Source: Tetragonia tetragonoides (Eukaryota > Streptophyta > Magnoliopsida > Caryophyllales > Aizoaceae). Taken from it: a stretch of 64,000 nucleotides of DNA. The stretch covers positions 10,514,501 to 10,578,500 of the forward strand of contig CM076151.1 of the NCBI GenBank assembly GCA_038025085.1, in the 5' to 3' direction. Below, in pieces: positions 1 through 11,900 of the stretch. Under the pieces are notes generated by a model that saw nothing but the letters and a program-made list of their open reading frames with translations, had not been told where the DNA came from and ran no database searches. Position 1 is the first letter of the stretch. Each line of letters starts with the position of its first letter. The position numbers were made by a program, and so were the translations under genes.

Positions 1-209
1 AAATTTATTTTTTAGACAAAAGGTGTATCTTTTCAGACAAAAACGGTTACATTTTGAAAGAAAACGATTACATTTTGAAAAAAAAAACGATAACATTTTG
101 AAAAAAAAACGGTTACTTTCAATCGTAATGAGATCATCTTGGACAAGACCTTTTTTTTTTCTTGTTCTTTTTTCCTCTTTAATAGCCACCTATATTGATT
201 ACCTAAATA
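1..209. repeat. Left copy of a 209-bp exact terminal repeat
   Basis: These bases are identical, as far as I can read by eye, to 63792-64000, including the lengths of the A and T homopolymer runs. The sequence is A/T-rich and contains a short internal iteration around the motif ACGNTTACATTTTGAAA. The repeat runs to both window edges, so its true length is unknown. It may mark the period of a large tandem duplication or an assembly overlap. Confidence 0.85.
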
Positions 210-573
210 TTAAAATACGATATTATGAAAATACTATTCACAATGAATCTAACAAGACTATGTTCACATTACAAATCTTTATATTTTTCCAAAAATCAAT
301 TATCAAAGTTTGAAAGTTGACGGTAAGACGAAATATTTAAGCAAATAATGAAACTATTGGTGAATATGTACGGTTGGTGAACCTAGAACCTAACATATAC
401 TGATACACAACACCTCAATCTTAACCATTAGGCCAAAATATCTTTAGTTTTATCACATTGCTAGTTAATGCTACTTCATCAGAGAAATTTGATTCCTTTT
501 TACAAGTCTTGCCCAAAATACAAGCATAAACGTAGACTTTCCCTCAAGTCTTGCAGTACCTCCATATTAGGCC
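210..573. other. Intergenic; RLP-type flanking sequence interrupted by the solo LTR
   Basis: No gene is seen. From about 450 the sequence resembles the flanks of RLP genes at 29700-29830 and 62360-62520 (shared phrases such as TTGCTAGTTAATGCTAC and CCCTCAAGTCTTG). The similarity resumes after the solo LTR at 1351, so this was one continuous flank before that insertion. Confidence 0.6.
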
Positions 574-1350
574 TGTTGAGGTAATGCCCCAAATACCAAA
601 TAATATTTAGTTGTGTTTTATTTTATTTTAGTTTTGTAAAGAAAATAAAATAGAACAAAAAGAAAAAAGAAAAGAAAAACAAAAAACAGAAAAAAGAAAA
701 AAAAAAAAAAAAATGAAGTTAAAAAGTTGGGAAAACAAAAAGGCTTAAGCCTTTTGGCTTTCTTTAGTTGATGATTGGGAAATAAAAGGTCTTAGCCTTT
801 TGGTCTTCTTTAGTGGTTGATGATTGAATATAAAAGGGACAAGCCATTTGTTTTTCCATGGCCGAGTGATTGAGTTTGGCAGTAAAAGGAAGCCCAAACA
901 AAACGAAAGAAGGGAGAGCCAAGTGAGTGAGAGACAAACAAAGTGTGAGAGAAATTGAGTATTTCTCCAAAGAGGTTTGTTCCAGTTCACGGTTGATTCG
1001 GTTTGTTCGGGTGAAGATAATCAGAGTATTCGGATCGGTCATCGGCAGGTATTTGTGGGTGTATCTTTGGTTTTGTGGGAGTACCAAATTGAGTTAGAGT
1101 TTATCAATTTGTACTAGTACCAAAGATAGATTGTTTACTTGTTGATTGATCTTGTGATTGTTGTCGATTGTACTCTTGATTATCATAGTGGTTCATATTT
1201 TAGTGCGTGGAGATCCGCACCGTGGTTTTTCCCCTAATTGAGAGGGGTTTTCCACGTAAAATTGTTTGTGTTGTTTTTGGGTTCTTGCACTTTATTTTTC
1301 CGATTATCTGTTGTTGTGGTTGTGGGTAAATACCGTAGTTTTCCCCAACA
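574..1350. mobile_element. Solo LTR of a Copia-type retrotransposon
   Basis: The 777-bp block begins TGTTGAGG and ends CCCCAACA, the expected 5'-TG...CA-3' LTR ends. It is flanked by AGGCC (569-573) and AGACC (1351-1355), an imperfect 5-bp target duplication. Near 1220-1262 it carries a GTGGTTTTTCCCC...GGTTTTCCACGTAAA segment, also found at the same relative place in the complete Copia LTRs at 8075 and 12940. No internal region or second LTR is present, so this is most likely the product of LTR-LTR recombination. A purine-rich run lies at about 645-715. Related RLP-flank sequence on both sides supports a single clean insertion. Confidence 0.8.
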
Positions 1351-1809
1351 AGACCTACATCACATATGCCAACAAATATGTAGAATTGTAGAGTACTCTG
1401 AATTGAAAAGTTCAAATTTCCATAATGGGAAAGCATAGTGTACCTTAATAGTGCGGTTGTCACTCCAGGATGAATAAGGCTCAATTGAGGTGCTTTAGGC
1501 TGATGAGGGACCAAACAAGACAACTGGGAATGAAGCCTTCAAGGTCCGGATTCCCCATAATGTATCCAGATGCAAGTGAAATATTAACTAACTCATCATC
1601 AAAACATTGCTTCTACACATTTATCCCATACTAACGGTAGAATTTTCAAGCCTTTGTGTATAAAACTCACAGAGTCACAGGGGTAACTTGTATGAAGATG
1701 GTTGAACATGGAACCAGTGGAAAATCTTCTGCTCATTAGCCTGTAACTTGGAAAAGAACAAAGAACCCCTTTACTTAACAGAAAAAAGCCGAGCACATTT
1801 TATGTATAG
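1351..1809. other. Intergenic DNA 3' of the PPR gene
   Basis: The first ~180 bases continue the RLP-type flank (compare 29850-29900 and 62530-62640). The rest is the downstream flank of the PPR gene. I see no coding exon. Confidence 0.5.
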
Positions 1810-3844
1810 TCACCAATAGTCACCACATGAACAAACCCCATTCTTGAATGTATGAAACCTATTTGTATCCCTAACTATTATTTCCCGTTCACTGATCTTG
1901 GAGATGAGCTTGATCGCAGCGTGGCAATCTCCACAAACACGAAGATTTTTGGTAATCCTGATTGGATCTGGAGGTTTAGTATTTATAAGGGCAAAAACAA
2001 TAGCCAACTTCTCACTGTGGACGGTAAGATGACATTCTTTATCCTCCTCTTCTACGTCATGAAGAGCAGAATCTGTCTCAGGAACATATCCTTCCTCTTT
2101 TAACTTTCCCAATAAGACATCCAACTTTTCATAAATCTCTTTAGACTGTGGATGTGGTCGGTCGCCTGCAAGAAAAGTGTAAACCTGACCTTTGTACTCC
2201 ACATTGCTGATACCGGGTGTTTTCTTCATACCTTTACTCCTTATTATCCATCTAATTTTGCTAACTTCCTTCCATTTACCTGCTTTGGCATAAATGTTAG
2301 ATAACAAGACATAATATCCAGCCTGTTCAGGAGCCATCTCAAACAGGCAGTCAGCAGCTATCAGCCCAATATTCATATTGGAGTGGACACGACAAGCACC
2401 CAATAAAGCTCCCCAGACTCTCATTTGGCTCAATCGGCATCTCCTTAATGAAGGAAAGAGCCTCATCTACTCTCCCTGCACGTCCTAAGAGATCAACCAT
2501 GCAACAATAATGCTCCAACCTTAGGACTATATTGTACTCCTCAGTCATCATTCTATAGTGTTGTCGCCCTTCTTCCAACATCCCTGAATGACTGCAAGCT
2601 GACATAACAGCAACAAAGGCGATGGAGTCTGGAATATAGCCCTCATTTCTCATTCTTGAGAAAAGAGAAACAGCATCGTGGCCTTGTCCACTCACACCAT
2701 AAGCAGAAATCATAGAAGTCCAAGACACAACATCACGGATCCGCATCTCATCAAACACTGACCTCACTTCCCTTAAGCAACCGCACTTGGCATACATGTC
2801 AATTAAAGCATTCTCTACTGACAAATGTGGTCGAAAGCTATTCCTCTTTACATATTTGTGAATCCTCCTTCCCAGTGATAAGGCAGAAAGATCTCCACAA
2901 GCAGGAAGAATACTAGTAATAGTAACCCCATCCGGGTCCATTCCACTAGTTTCCATCTGTGAATAAACATTAATTGCTTCAGCAGCCATTGAGTTGTTCA
3001 CATACACAGCTATCATAACATTGCATGGAACCAGACTCTTCTTAGGCACCTTCTCAAACATTCTCTTAACAAATATCACATTCTCAGATGAAGTGTTAGT
3101 AACAGCTGGAAGTAAACTCGCCATAGTACCAGCATCTGGTTTTATCTCCAGCAACTCCATTTCTTTACATATTCTCAGAGCATCATCAAAATGCCCTTTT
3201 TGTGCATACCCAGCAACCATTGAATTCCAGGAAATAATATCTCTGGCAGGCATCCCATCAAGAACTTTCCTAGCCTCCACCAAACAATCACATTTCCCAT
3301 ACATAGCAACTAACCCATTCGCAACAAACAAATTGAAATCCAGCCCAACTTTACAGACTGCAGCATGAATCTGCAAACCAACCCACAAATTATCTGATAC
3401 AGAACAAGCCTTCAATACACAAGGGTAAGTATAGTGATCAGGTCTAATTACATGGCAAGACATACTCTTAAAAACCCAGAGAGCATCTTGGTACTGATGA
3501 TGGGTCACATAGCTCCTGATCATAACATTGAAAAAAATAATATTTTTCTCGGGAATTTCGTCAAACAGGTGGCGTGCAATACCCAATTCACCACGATCAG
3601 CATAACCCCTTATCAATTTGAGTGCAATAGAGGGATTTGAATGAAGATTTTGATGAGATAAAATGTTGGCATGAAGCTTTTTCAAGGTTTTGGCATCTGG
3701 GTATGAGTCCAAAATTTGGTTACAAAGATTTTCCGTCAGAGCTACATTTTGCCAAGCAAGTGCAGCTCGCTCTTCGAATAGGTGAGGAAAGGGTTCCCAG
3801 TTGATTGGCCGTTGAGAAGTGGCGGGAGAAGCAATAACAGCCAA
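1810..3844 (-). pseudogene. DYW-class pentatricopeptide repeat gene (At3g49142-like), frameshifted and lacking an upstream ATG
   Basis: PPR-DYW proteins bind organelle transcripts and often act in C-to-U RNA editing. Reading from about 3844 down, the frame gives ~490 residues of PLS-type PPR motifs (WNSMVAGYAQKG, ALIDMYAKCG, WTSMISAYG, VDLLGRAGR). It then loses frame just after PIEPNE near 2423. The next frame continues with WGALLGACR, the E/E+ region, a DYW deaminase with the HSEKLA and CGDCH signatures, and a terminal CGDYW. The break looks like a single missing base. The N-terminal frame has no ATG: it opens at a TTG with an in-frame TGA two codons upstream, and the first in-frame ATG lies well inside the PPR array. 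Domain order and the conserved C-terminus resemble Arabidopsis At3g49142, from memory of that family. It could be a recent pseudogene or carry a sequencing error at the frameshift. Confidence 0.85.
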
Positions 3845-4325
3845 TAATCATCAAGTACAATGTTGTCACAGTAAGTTGACGACCTTACTTTGATGGCTTC
3901 AACAAGGTTCTAGCATAGGATGTCTCTCTCAAGACTCGAGACAAGAGGGACTCTGACTCTCTGAGGCTTAAAACTTTCTTATTCTTCTTTTACCAATTTC
4001 AAAAAATAAACACAAAAACCCGTATGAGACCGTATAACGGTGAGACGGGTCACTTTTGAATACAGGGATCAGTGTTGCTGCAACGTGAGTTACGTGACCC
4101 TTGAGGGCTTCTGGCCTTGAATCTATAAAATTGACCAAATTTTACCTTCTTCTGTCATCCACCCATGAAATGTGAATTCGATTCTCATAACCACAGTTTG
4201 AGATCCGTCCTCTGTATTCCCCATCTTATGGGCTACACAAAGGACCCCGTCTGCTGGAGGCTAAAATGTCAACAACTGAAAGAATTAATTGAAAAAGACA
4301 ATTCACCAAAAGATGTTCAAATACT
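3845..4325. other. Intergenic DNA between the PPR gene and an RLP relic
   Basis: No gene is seen. Around 4020-4060 there is a GTATGAGACCG...GGTGAGACGGG phrase; a related GAGACGATCTCACGGTGAG phrase occurs near 63690. Confidence 0.4.
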
Positions 4326-4470
4326 TTACATTGAAAAAGACGACAGCAGTCCGCATTTATCCTCAACACCCTCTTTGAGTTTGAGCAGTGCCTTTCTCTC
4401 ATGATCGATGCACCGGATGGTTGCATTATTATTAGTGCTTATAGCATTGGCACCATGGGATATAAGATAG
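4326..4470 (-). pseudogene. Relic of an RLP N-terminus (LRRNT_2 motif)
   Basis: On the minus strand about 36-45 codons read in frame with the start of the cluster RLPs: an STNNNATIRCIDHER stretch, then ALLKLKEGV and a second cysteine, ending in TAA at 4326-4328. The corresponding region of the RLP at 54657-56930 reads STNNNNGTILRCIDHEREA. All LRRs are missing. Upstream bases 4500-4620 resemble the 5' flank of the 56930 gene (a TTGTTTAGTTAATTAA-like phrase and TATTTATAGAGATATTCAC), so the relic keeps promoter DNA plus the first coding bases. Confidence 0.75.
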
Positions 4471-5591
4471 AGTATATGTATAACTTTAAAGTATCAGATC
4501 AGAAGGTGAATGTGTTTCAGTGTTTGTGCAGAACCTTGTTTAGTTAATTAATGGGTATTTATAGAGATATTCACTTGAGTATCACTACTTCAGTTGCTGT
4601 CTATAAGTCCACTCAGGCTCAGCAACCGTAGTGTCAGGTTTTTGTTGTTCTATACATTACCCTTCTACAAGTGTGAAGACGACCAAGACTCAAACTCGAA
4701 ATCATCCAGAACAGACCCTTTAAGAATTCAACACTGAAAGAAAATCATTTCTGAGGGCCTGTAGTTGCTGTAGACACCAAATTATTTATGCTAACTAGCA
4801 CAAGATAAATTCCATGCATGTCCATCTTAGACAGGTTGGTTAGCATTATTATACCTCAAAAGAGCTTTCCCATTAGCTAGAAGAATGATCTGCAATTTGA
4901 GCATTTATATCCTGATGACAACCTGCAAAAGTTTTGAGACTAGAGTAGACATTTATAAATATGTTTAGTTTTTTGGGAGACAAGGAAATTAATAAATAAT
5001 TTTCCTGTGAAGGATATGGATATATATATATAGTAGTATATATTAATATTACTAATCCTAGCTAGTTTATTTGTGCAGACCATGTTTAAGTTTATTATGG
5101 GCATCTAAGCTAATAGAGAAATCACCGTCCTTGTGTATCACGCACTACTTTAGTTCATTAGTTGCTGCAGTAGTTGCACATTTCCACTCATGCTCTGTGG
5201 CCTGCGTGTCAACGTCAACACAAGGCAACACAAGCCTTGTCCAGAGCGAATCGGGTAAGTTTCTCTTACAAGACGACCAATACCGAAAAATGAGCTTGAT
5301 ACAGATTTCACTTTCACACTTGAGAAGAGGAGTACAACTGTACAAGCTACCAGTACAGAAAACATCACGTGGTTCATTCACCTTCTCTTGATTCTCTATC
5401 ACGGCTGGATGGGCAAACCCAGCAAAAAGTGAACGGAAACCACCATGAAGATTAGCTTGGGTGTCCTCACAGGGCATTTTTGCTGTAATGGGGTGTTCCT
5501 TCAAAAAAAACTAATTTATAGGGGTGTCCCTTTTCTCTAGGTCAAGGACACGAAGAGGCATTGAGGCATGAGTGAAATGGCAGGGGGTAGT
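4471..5591. other. Intergenic DNA with RLP-type upstream modules
   Basis: No gene is supported. The part near 4500-4620 matches RLP 5' flank sequence. Bases 5145-5225 contain a TTAGTTGCTGC...GTCAACGTCAAC module shared with other RLP upstream regions. A TATATATATATA run is at about 5018-5032. Confidence 0.5.
5150..5225 (-). promoter_or_regulatory. RLP upstream module with paired W-box cores
   Basis: The plus strand reads GTCAACGTCAAC at 5208-5219, i.e. two TTGAC W-box cores on the minus strand, next to a GTTGCTGCAGTAGTTG phrase shared with 29610, 44671 and 54247. W-boxes are WRKY-factor sites. It lies ~750 bp upstream of the relic RLP at 4326-4470. Function is inferred only. Confidence 0.35.
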
Positions 5592-6305
5592 TTACATGTG
5601 TTCATGCGAAGGAATGTTAGAAATGATAATTTGGGCCGAATTATTTGCACTACTAAGATAAATGTGACTGAAATCAATTTGCCTTAGTGAACGTAAGTGA
5701 GAGAGCCACTCAAGGGTTTCTATATGTTGACAATATGGGGATAGAGAATTACAGGTCAAGTGGAGGGACTGCAAGTCAGAGAGATTTCCCAGCTGATGAG
5801 GAACTTCTCCCTGGAATCCTGCATTGGAGAGATTAAGGTGTTTTAATTTGGTAAGTGAACCAATAAAGCTCGGGATTGCCTGTCCTTGGAAATCTTTGGA
5901 GCTGAGATCTAAATAACTCAAATACTTAAGAGAATTACTACTAGTGTTAACACCATGAAGATCAAGCATAATGACATTACCAGTGTGGTGGCTGCAGTGG
6001 ACACCTGACCATTCACAGCAATCGCTGTGCTCTTCTTGGTTCCCCCTAGAACAGAGCAGGCCACACCGATCAACTTCAATGCCCTTCTTGAATTCGAGCA
6101 GAGCTTCTCGCTCCTTGTCTATGCACTTGGAGCTCACATGATTTGGTGTACCAGCGCTAAAACTGGAGAATTGAAGACAAGAAAGCAGTGTGAAAATGAG
6201 GCAACAGGCTTTGATAGTATAGTCTGGCATCATGGTAATACTCAAAGGTTGAATGGTAAAGGGAGAACAAAATTCTTGGCTATTTTGTAGAACAATTAAG
6301 GGCAT
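5592..6305 (-). pseudogene. Truncated LRR receptor-like protein, N-terminal part only
   Basis: The 237-codon frame encodes a possible signal peptide (hydrophobic KACCLIFTLLSCLQFSSFSA after MM at residues 25-26, the likelier start than the first ATG). An LRRNT_2 domain follows (CIDKEREALLEFKKGIE ... CCEWSGVHC), then about three LRRs (YLSYLDLSS, HLNLSNAGFQGEVP, LQSLHLTCNSL). It stops at 5594 after a short unrelated tail. Normal RLPs of this cluster have ~800 residues, so most LRRs, the membrane span and the tail are absent. It differs from the other cluster members (GLLCSRGNQEEHSDCCEW instead of CCTWGGVTC), so it represents a second RLP subfamily of EIX2/Cf-like type. Confidence 0.8.
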
Positions 6306-6493
6306 CTTACGACATCGTGCCTGTTGGGTTAGTTAGAATCTAGTGATGACCAAGACTTGAATGAGATTAATGGCCTGTTTGGATAGGCCCATTTAATTTC
6401 AAATCTCCCATTTCATCCAAATTAGCTGTTTGGATAACCCAAAATTTGAAAAGCATGAATTGGACCAAATCCACCTCTATTTGAAAAAGGCAT

Positions 6494-7841
6494 GTGAGTG
6501 TCAATTCTAAATTCACTCATTTTTGGCCCAAATTTGAAATCAGAACCTCTCTCTCTCCTCGCGATTTTTTTCTTCGCGGAGCTCTCTCTCTCCTCTCTCT
6601 CCCATCCTCCTCTTTCAGATGTTATCCATGGCGATTTTTAGTCTCATTCTCTCTCTCTCCTCTTTCAGATCTCATTATCTCTCTCACTCTTTCTCTCTCA
6701 TCTTTTGATCGACGACTTTTAGTGCTTTCCGAAGGTAAAGTTGCTAGTCTAGGGTTTTGGTTGATTTAGGGTTTGAGCTTGATTTGCTCCAATGGAGTTA
6801 GTACGTACTGTATTTTTATGTTTGTTTGGTCAGGTTTACATCTAGCTTTCTACACTAGTTGTTCTTCTCTTCAACACGCTCGCTCGCTCGCTCTGAGAGA
6901 ATCGCAAACTCACCATTATCTTCGCATTTCTCTCTCCATCTGTTTCGGAAGATTGTGAGCTTCTCTCTTCTTTTCCCCTCTCTCACATTTCTATGCGTTT
7001 ATTCTCTGTTCTCTTTTAGATGGATTCTTCATTTTCTGGGTTTTGTTGATTATTTTGGTTTGTTTATGTAATGCTTTTATGATATTGATTTTGTAGTTTT
7101 TAGGATTATTTCTAGGGTTTCGGTTTATTTCTTGATTTTTGTGTAGAAAGGTTTGATGATTTTGTGTGTTTGACGATTGTTTAAGGCATGGACCTATTCA
7201 TTTACGTACCTGTTATTTAGACCTGTTGTAGATGATTTTGGTGTCTTGTGATGGTATATGTAGTGTGTTATTTAACCTGTTTGTTCTTGACTGAGATTTT
7301 GGGTGTTTTTGCTCCTCTGTTGTTTCTTGATTTTTTTGGATAGATTGCTGATGGCTGTGAGTTGTATTGAGCTTTACATGTCCTGAAAACCTCTAATTTC
7401 ATAACTTGTGAGATAGGATGTGATGTATACTTTCCATGGGTATAAACATGAAACTAGATGGAAAACTAGGTATGCCTGCAAAATCTGAAAGAGTGTAACA
7501 TAAGTAGGGGCCATGATAAGTCCTAGTTGTAGGAGGTATGTACTCGTTTGAAGAAGACGGAAGACATTGATCGAGTTAAGTTATTGTTAGGTTATCTAAT
7601 TTTAGGTTTTGGAAATTGAATAATTGAAGGTTGCAAGATTTGTGTTTGTGCTTGGTTTTACTGTAATTATTTATTGGGTATGAGCTTGTTTGCGTGAATG
7701 GTGATTTTTTTTATGGGGGGGATTTCGGTAGTTGATTGAGCAATGATTATTGATATAACAAACATTTTGGGTATCTCTTGCCTTTTTGGGTTCTTGTTAA
7801 CATAAGGTAATGACTGAAATTAAAAGGAAGCAGAGTTTGAG
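6494..7841 (+). other. Leader/intron-like 5' region of the Harbinger element
   Basis: CT-rich DNA (runs of CTCTCTCTCC at 6547-6700 and 6870-7010), then T-rich intron-like DNA with TAGGGTTT phrases. Open frames here (for example 6494-6769) are low-complexity and match no protein I know. I read this as untranslated leader and first intron. Confidence 0.4.
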
Positions 7842-7881
7842 ATTATGGAGTTATTGTCATTTTGGATAGTTTGAGATTATG
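7832..7881. repeat. 50-bp direct repeat, left copy
   Basis: Identical to 14062-14111. Its inner 24 bases (7842-7865) recur again at 14696-14719. The two long copies bracket the LINE fragment, and the short copies bracket the whole PGIP-containing insert. They look like nested target-site duplications. Confidence 0.75.
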
Positions 7882-8069
7882 TGAGCAATTTTCTAAGTTC
7901 TTTGGTTTTTGTGCAAATCAAGATAAAAGTTGTATTTATTTTGCTGGTGTTGATGAGAGTATAAAAGTCAGCATTAAGAGTAAGACTGGATTCAGTAACG
8001 GGTATTTACCTTTTAGATACCTTGGCCTGCCACTTTCCTCATGCAGGCTCACTAAAGCTTTGTTTAGGC
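7882..8069 (+). pseudogene. LINE reverse transcriptase fragment, left of the Copia insertion
   Basis: The frame reads an L1-type RT C-terminal segment: SKFFGFCANQDKSCIYF, then GYLPFRYLGLPLSSCRLT, characteristic of plant LINE ORF2 proteins. It breaks off at CTTTG (8070-8074), where the Copia element inserted, and continues at 13741. Both LINE ends are missing. Confidence 0.8.
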
Positions 8070-8074
8070 CTTTG

Positions 8075-8870
8075 TGTTGGAGTATCCCTCCTACATGGAG
8101 GAAGAACCCAATTAATTTGGGATATATTTGCTTACCATATGGGTTATCCATATGATGTTTAAGTGAAGGGCAATTTCGTATATTCACTCACAAGTGGCTT
8201 CCCTTATAAGCCAAAAGGTTAGAAGGGCTGAGTGCAAGAGAGAGAAAGCCTAGACACTCAAAAATTCAGGAGAAAAGTCTAGAAGAGAAGAGGAGAGAGA
8301 GAAGAGGAGCCACCCACGAATTTTGGTGCTGGCAGCCCAGAAATCCGCCCCGATCGACGACCAAACGAACTCCGATCGTCGCGAGATTTTAGCACGTTGT
8401 TCCTGACATCCCCCTCTTCAAATCCAACGGTCAGAATTTCATTTGGAGCTCTCTAACTCAGTTTTCTAAATTCAGCTCTTATTTTATACGAAATTGTATT
8501 TCCACTCTTTTTGGGTGATGATTTGGGAGACTTGTTGTGCCAAGGTTGATCCTTGATGATTGTGAATACCTCTAGTTGATCTAGGGAAGAACTATTGTTG
8601 TACCCACTTGTTAATTTGTTGATTAGTGGAGGTTTTGGCACCGTTTGTTAACGGTCCCGTGGTTTTTTCCCCACATCGGGGTTTCCACGTAAATCCTTGC
8701 GTCTCCTTGTTTATTTACTGTTTTTGGGCTGATTTATAGTTCCATTTGCTGCTGTCATTTTGGTTCAATATTGTTTGGTTGCTTGAATTGGTTATTGCTC
8801 ATATTTGCATCACAACCGGGGAAAAAGTCTTTGTTGCTTCCGCTTGTGTATTTGTGTGCTTTCCCCAACA
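8075..8870 (+). repeat. 5' LTR of the Copia element
   Basis: 796 bp, TG...CA ends, same length and apparently same sequence as 12940-13735. It should contain the promoter. A GTGGTTTTTTCCCC...GGGTTTCCACGTAAAT block near 8660-8694 is shared with the solo LTR at 574-1350. Confidence 0.95.
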
Positions 8871-8873
8871 TAG

Positions 8874-8885
8874 TGGTATCAGAGC
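8874..8885 (+). other. Primer-binding site (initiator tRNA-Met type)
   Basis: TGGTATCAGAGC begins three bases after the 5' LTR. This is the standard plant Copia PBS complementary to the 3' end of initiator tRNA-Met. Confidence 0.9.
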
Positions 8886-8924
8886 TTTGGTTAGAGTCAT
8901 TGTGAATTTGTTGTGTTGTTAAAG

Positions 8925-11900
8925 ATGGATGAAAAATCTGGTGTGCACGGAATGATTAGTTTGAATTCTGGAAATTACTCCGTGTGGAAAACTAAAATGG
9001 AGGATATCCTTTATGTGAAGGATTTGTATGAACCAATTTTAAATGCAACCATACCAACTGGTGTTGTTGAAAGTGAGTGGAAAATATTGAACCGTAAAGC
9101 CGTTGGAACAATTAGACAATTTGTTGATATGAGTGTCCTCCAACATATTGCCAATGACACGAATGCTTATACTCTTTGGAAGAAACTTGAGACCATGTAT
9201 GAAAGGAAGAATGCCTTGAGTAAAGCGTCATTGATTAGAAAACTTGTGAAACTGGAATATAAAGATGGTGATAGCATAGTAGTTCACTTGAATGAATTTC
9301 AAAGTTTGATTAACAAGTTGTCTGCAATGAAGATGAATTTAGATGATGAGCTGCAGGCATTGCTACTACTTTGCTCATTGCCAGAAAGTTGGGACACTCT
9401 ATTTGTATCACTTAGCAACTCCGCACCAGAGGGCACGCTGACAATGGAAATTGTCAAAGCTAGTTTGTTGAACGAAGAAACTAGAAGGAAGGAAATGAGT
9501 TCCTCCACACAACCAGAGGCTAATGTGACACAAGAATCAAGCAGGGGAAGAAGTAAGACTCGATATCCCCAGCATAGAGACAAGTCCAGGGGGAGATCAA
9601 AATCAAAGGGTAAGATCATTTGCCACTATTGTGATAAGCCAGGCCACATTCAAAAACATTGCAGGAAAATGAAGAGAGACAAGTCCAGAGAAAGGAAAGA
9701 AAAGGGTGAGACATTCGGGCAACAACAAGAAGAGAAAGATAACAACACCACTGCAATTGCAACAAGTGATGAATTATTTTTTATTGGTGACCATTGCCTA
9801 AATCTAGCTAGTGATGATTGTACTTGGGTGATTGACACGGGTGCTTCGTTTCATCTAACCTCGCACCAAGATTACTTCTCATCTTACACCAGCGGTGACT
9901 TTGGCTATGTAAAGATGGGGAATGATGGCTCATCCAAGATTGTAGGCATGGGTACAGTGTGTTTGGAGACATCCACAGGTTGCAGTTTGGTGTTGAGAGA
10001 TGTCCGACATGTTCCAGACATTCGGCTGAATTTGATATCTCCTGGGTTGCTCGATGATGCTGGTTACTCCAGCAACTTTGGTGGTGGAAAGTGCAAGCTT
10101 ATCAAAGGAAGTTTGATTGTGGCTCGTGGGAGCAAGCAGAGATCCTTGTATGTGATGCAAGCTAAGTTGTGCAAAGGAGAAGTACACGCAGTTGATGATT
10201 CCTCCAGCGAGTTATGGCACAAGAGACTTGGTCACATGAGTGAAAGAGGTATGCAAATGCTTGCTAAGAAGCAACTCCTTCCTGATGTTCAAGGTATGTC
10301 CTTGAAACCCTGTGTTGATTGTTTAGCTGGAAAACAACATAGGGCAGCATTTCATACTCGTCCCCCATCTAGAAGAAAACATGCATTAGATCTTGTTCAC
10401 ACTGATGTATGTTCTATGGATACTAAGTCACATAGCGGTGCACTTTATTTTGTTACTTTTATTGATGATTATTCTAGAAAACTGTGGGCTTTTGTGTTGA
10501 AAACCAAAGACCAGGTACTACAGTTTTTCAAGCAGTTCCAGGCCAGAGTTGAGAGAGAAACAGGCCGGAAGCTCAAGTGTGTTAGAGCTGACAATGGTGG
10601 AGAGTACAGGGGTCCATTTGAAGAGTATTGCAAAGTACAGGGCATCAGGCTTGAGAAGACAGTTCCCAAGACACCTCAGCTGAATGGACTTGCAGAGAGA
10701 ATGAACAGAACAATTGAAGAAAGAATTCGATGTATGCTCTCTCATGCGAAGCTGCCTAGGATTTTTTGGGCCGAGGCAATGTTTACAGCAGTGTACCTCA
10801 TCAACCGGTCACCTTCAGTTCCTCTTAATGGAGATGTTCCGCAGAGAGTATGGACTGGTAAAGAGGTATCATTCAGCCACCTGAGAGTCTTTGGGTGCCT
10901 TGCATATGTTCATATTCCCAGAGATGAGAGGTCCAAGCTTGATAGCAAGACAAAGCCATGCATCTTCCTAGGGTACTCAGAGGATGAGTTTGGGTACAGA
11001 TTGTGGAATCCAGTTAGCAGGAAAGTGATTAGAAGCAGAGATGTAGTGTTCTTTGAAGACAAAACCTTTGCAGATTGTGAGAAGAAGAAACAACCAGAGC
11101 CTTCTCCTAGTGACAGCGCCAACTCAGATCCAATATTTCCTGAAGTAACTCCTAGAGTTCAAGGGGGAGAACAACAGGAAGATGGCAATGATGATCATAA
11201 CAGTGATGATGGTGATGATGTTCAGCCACCACCAGATCATACACATGAAGAAGAACCCCATGTACAACCAGAACCACAGTTGAGAAGATCCACCAGAGAG
11301 AGACAGCCTACCTCTAAATATCCAGCAGATGAGTATGTGTTGATGACCGACGGGGGAGAACCTGAAAGCTACGAGGAGGCTATGTCACATGAGCACTGCA
11401 AGGAGTGGTATAATGCCATGCAAGATGAGATGAAATCCTTGCATGAGAACCACACATATGACTTAGTGGAGTTGCCTAAGGGCAAGAGAGCACTCAAGAA
11501 CAAATGGGTGTACAGACTGAAAACTGGAGAAGATGGTTCACCACCTAGGTACAAGGCACGTTTGGTGGTGAAAGGCTCAGGTCAAAAGAAAGGCATAGAC
11601 TTTGAAGAGATTTTCTCTCCAGTTGTAAAGATGTCTTCTGTTAGAGTTGTTCTTGGCTTAGCTGCTAGCATGGATTTGGAGTTGGAACAACTTGATGTGA
11701 AGACTGCTTTCCTCCATGGTGACTTAGAGGAGGAAATCTACATGGAGCAACCAGAAGGTTTCCAAGAGAAGGGAAGTGAGAAGCTTGTATGCCGTTTGAA
11801 AAAGAGTTTATATGGCTTGAAACAAGCACCTCGACAATGGTACAAGAAGTTTGAGTCTTTCATGAAAGACCACAGTTTCCACAAGACACATGCAGATTCA

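Noticed and set aside
6494..7071. Ser/Leu/Phe-rich open frames
   Set aside because: CT-rich leader DNA of the probable Harbinger element; no domain, and frames overlap each other.
8453..8641. Minus-strand 62-codon frame repeated at 13318-13506
   Set aside because: It occurs twice only because it lies in both LTRs of the Copia element.
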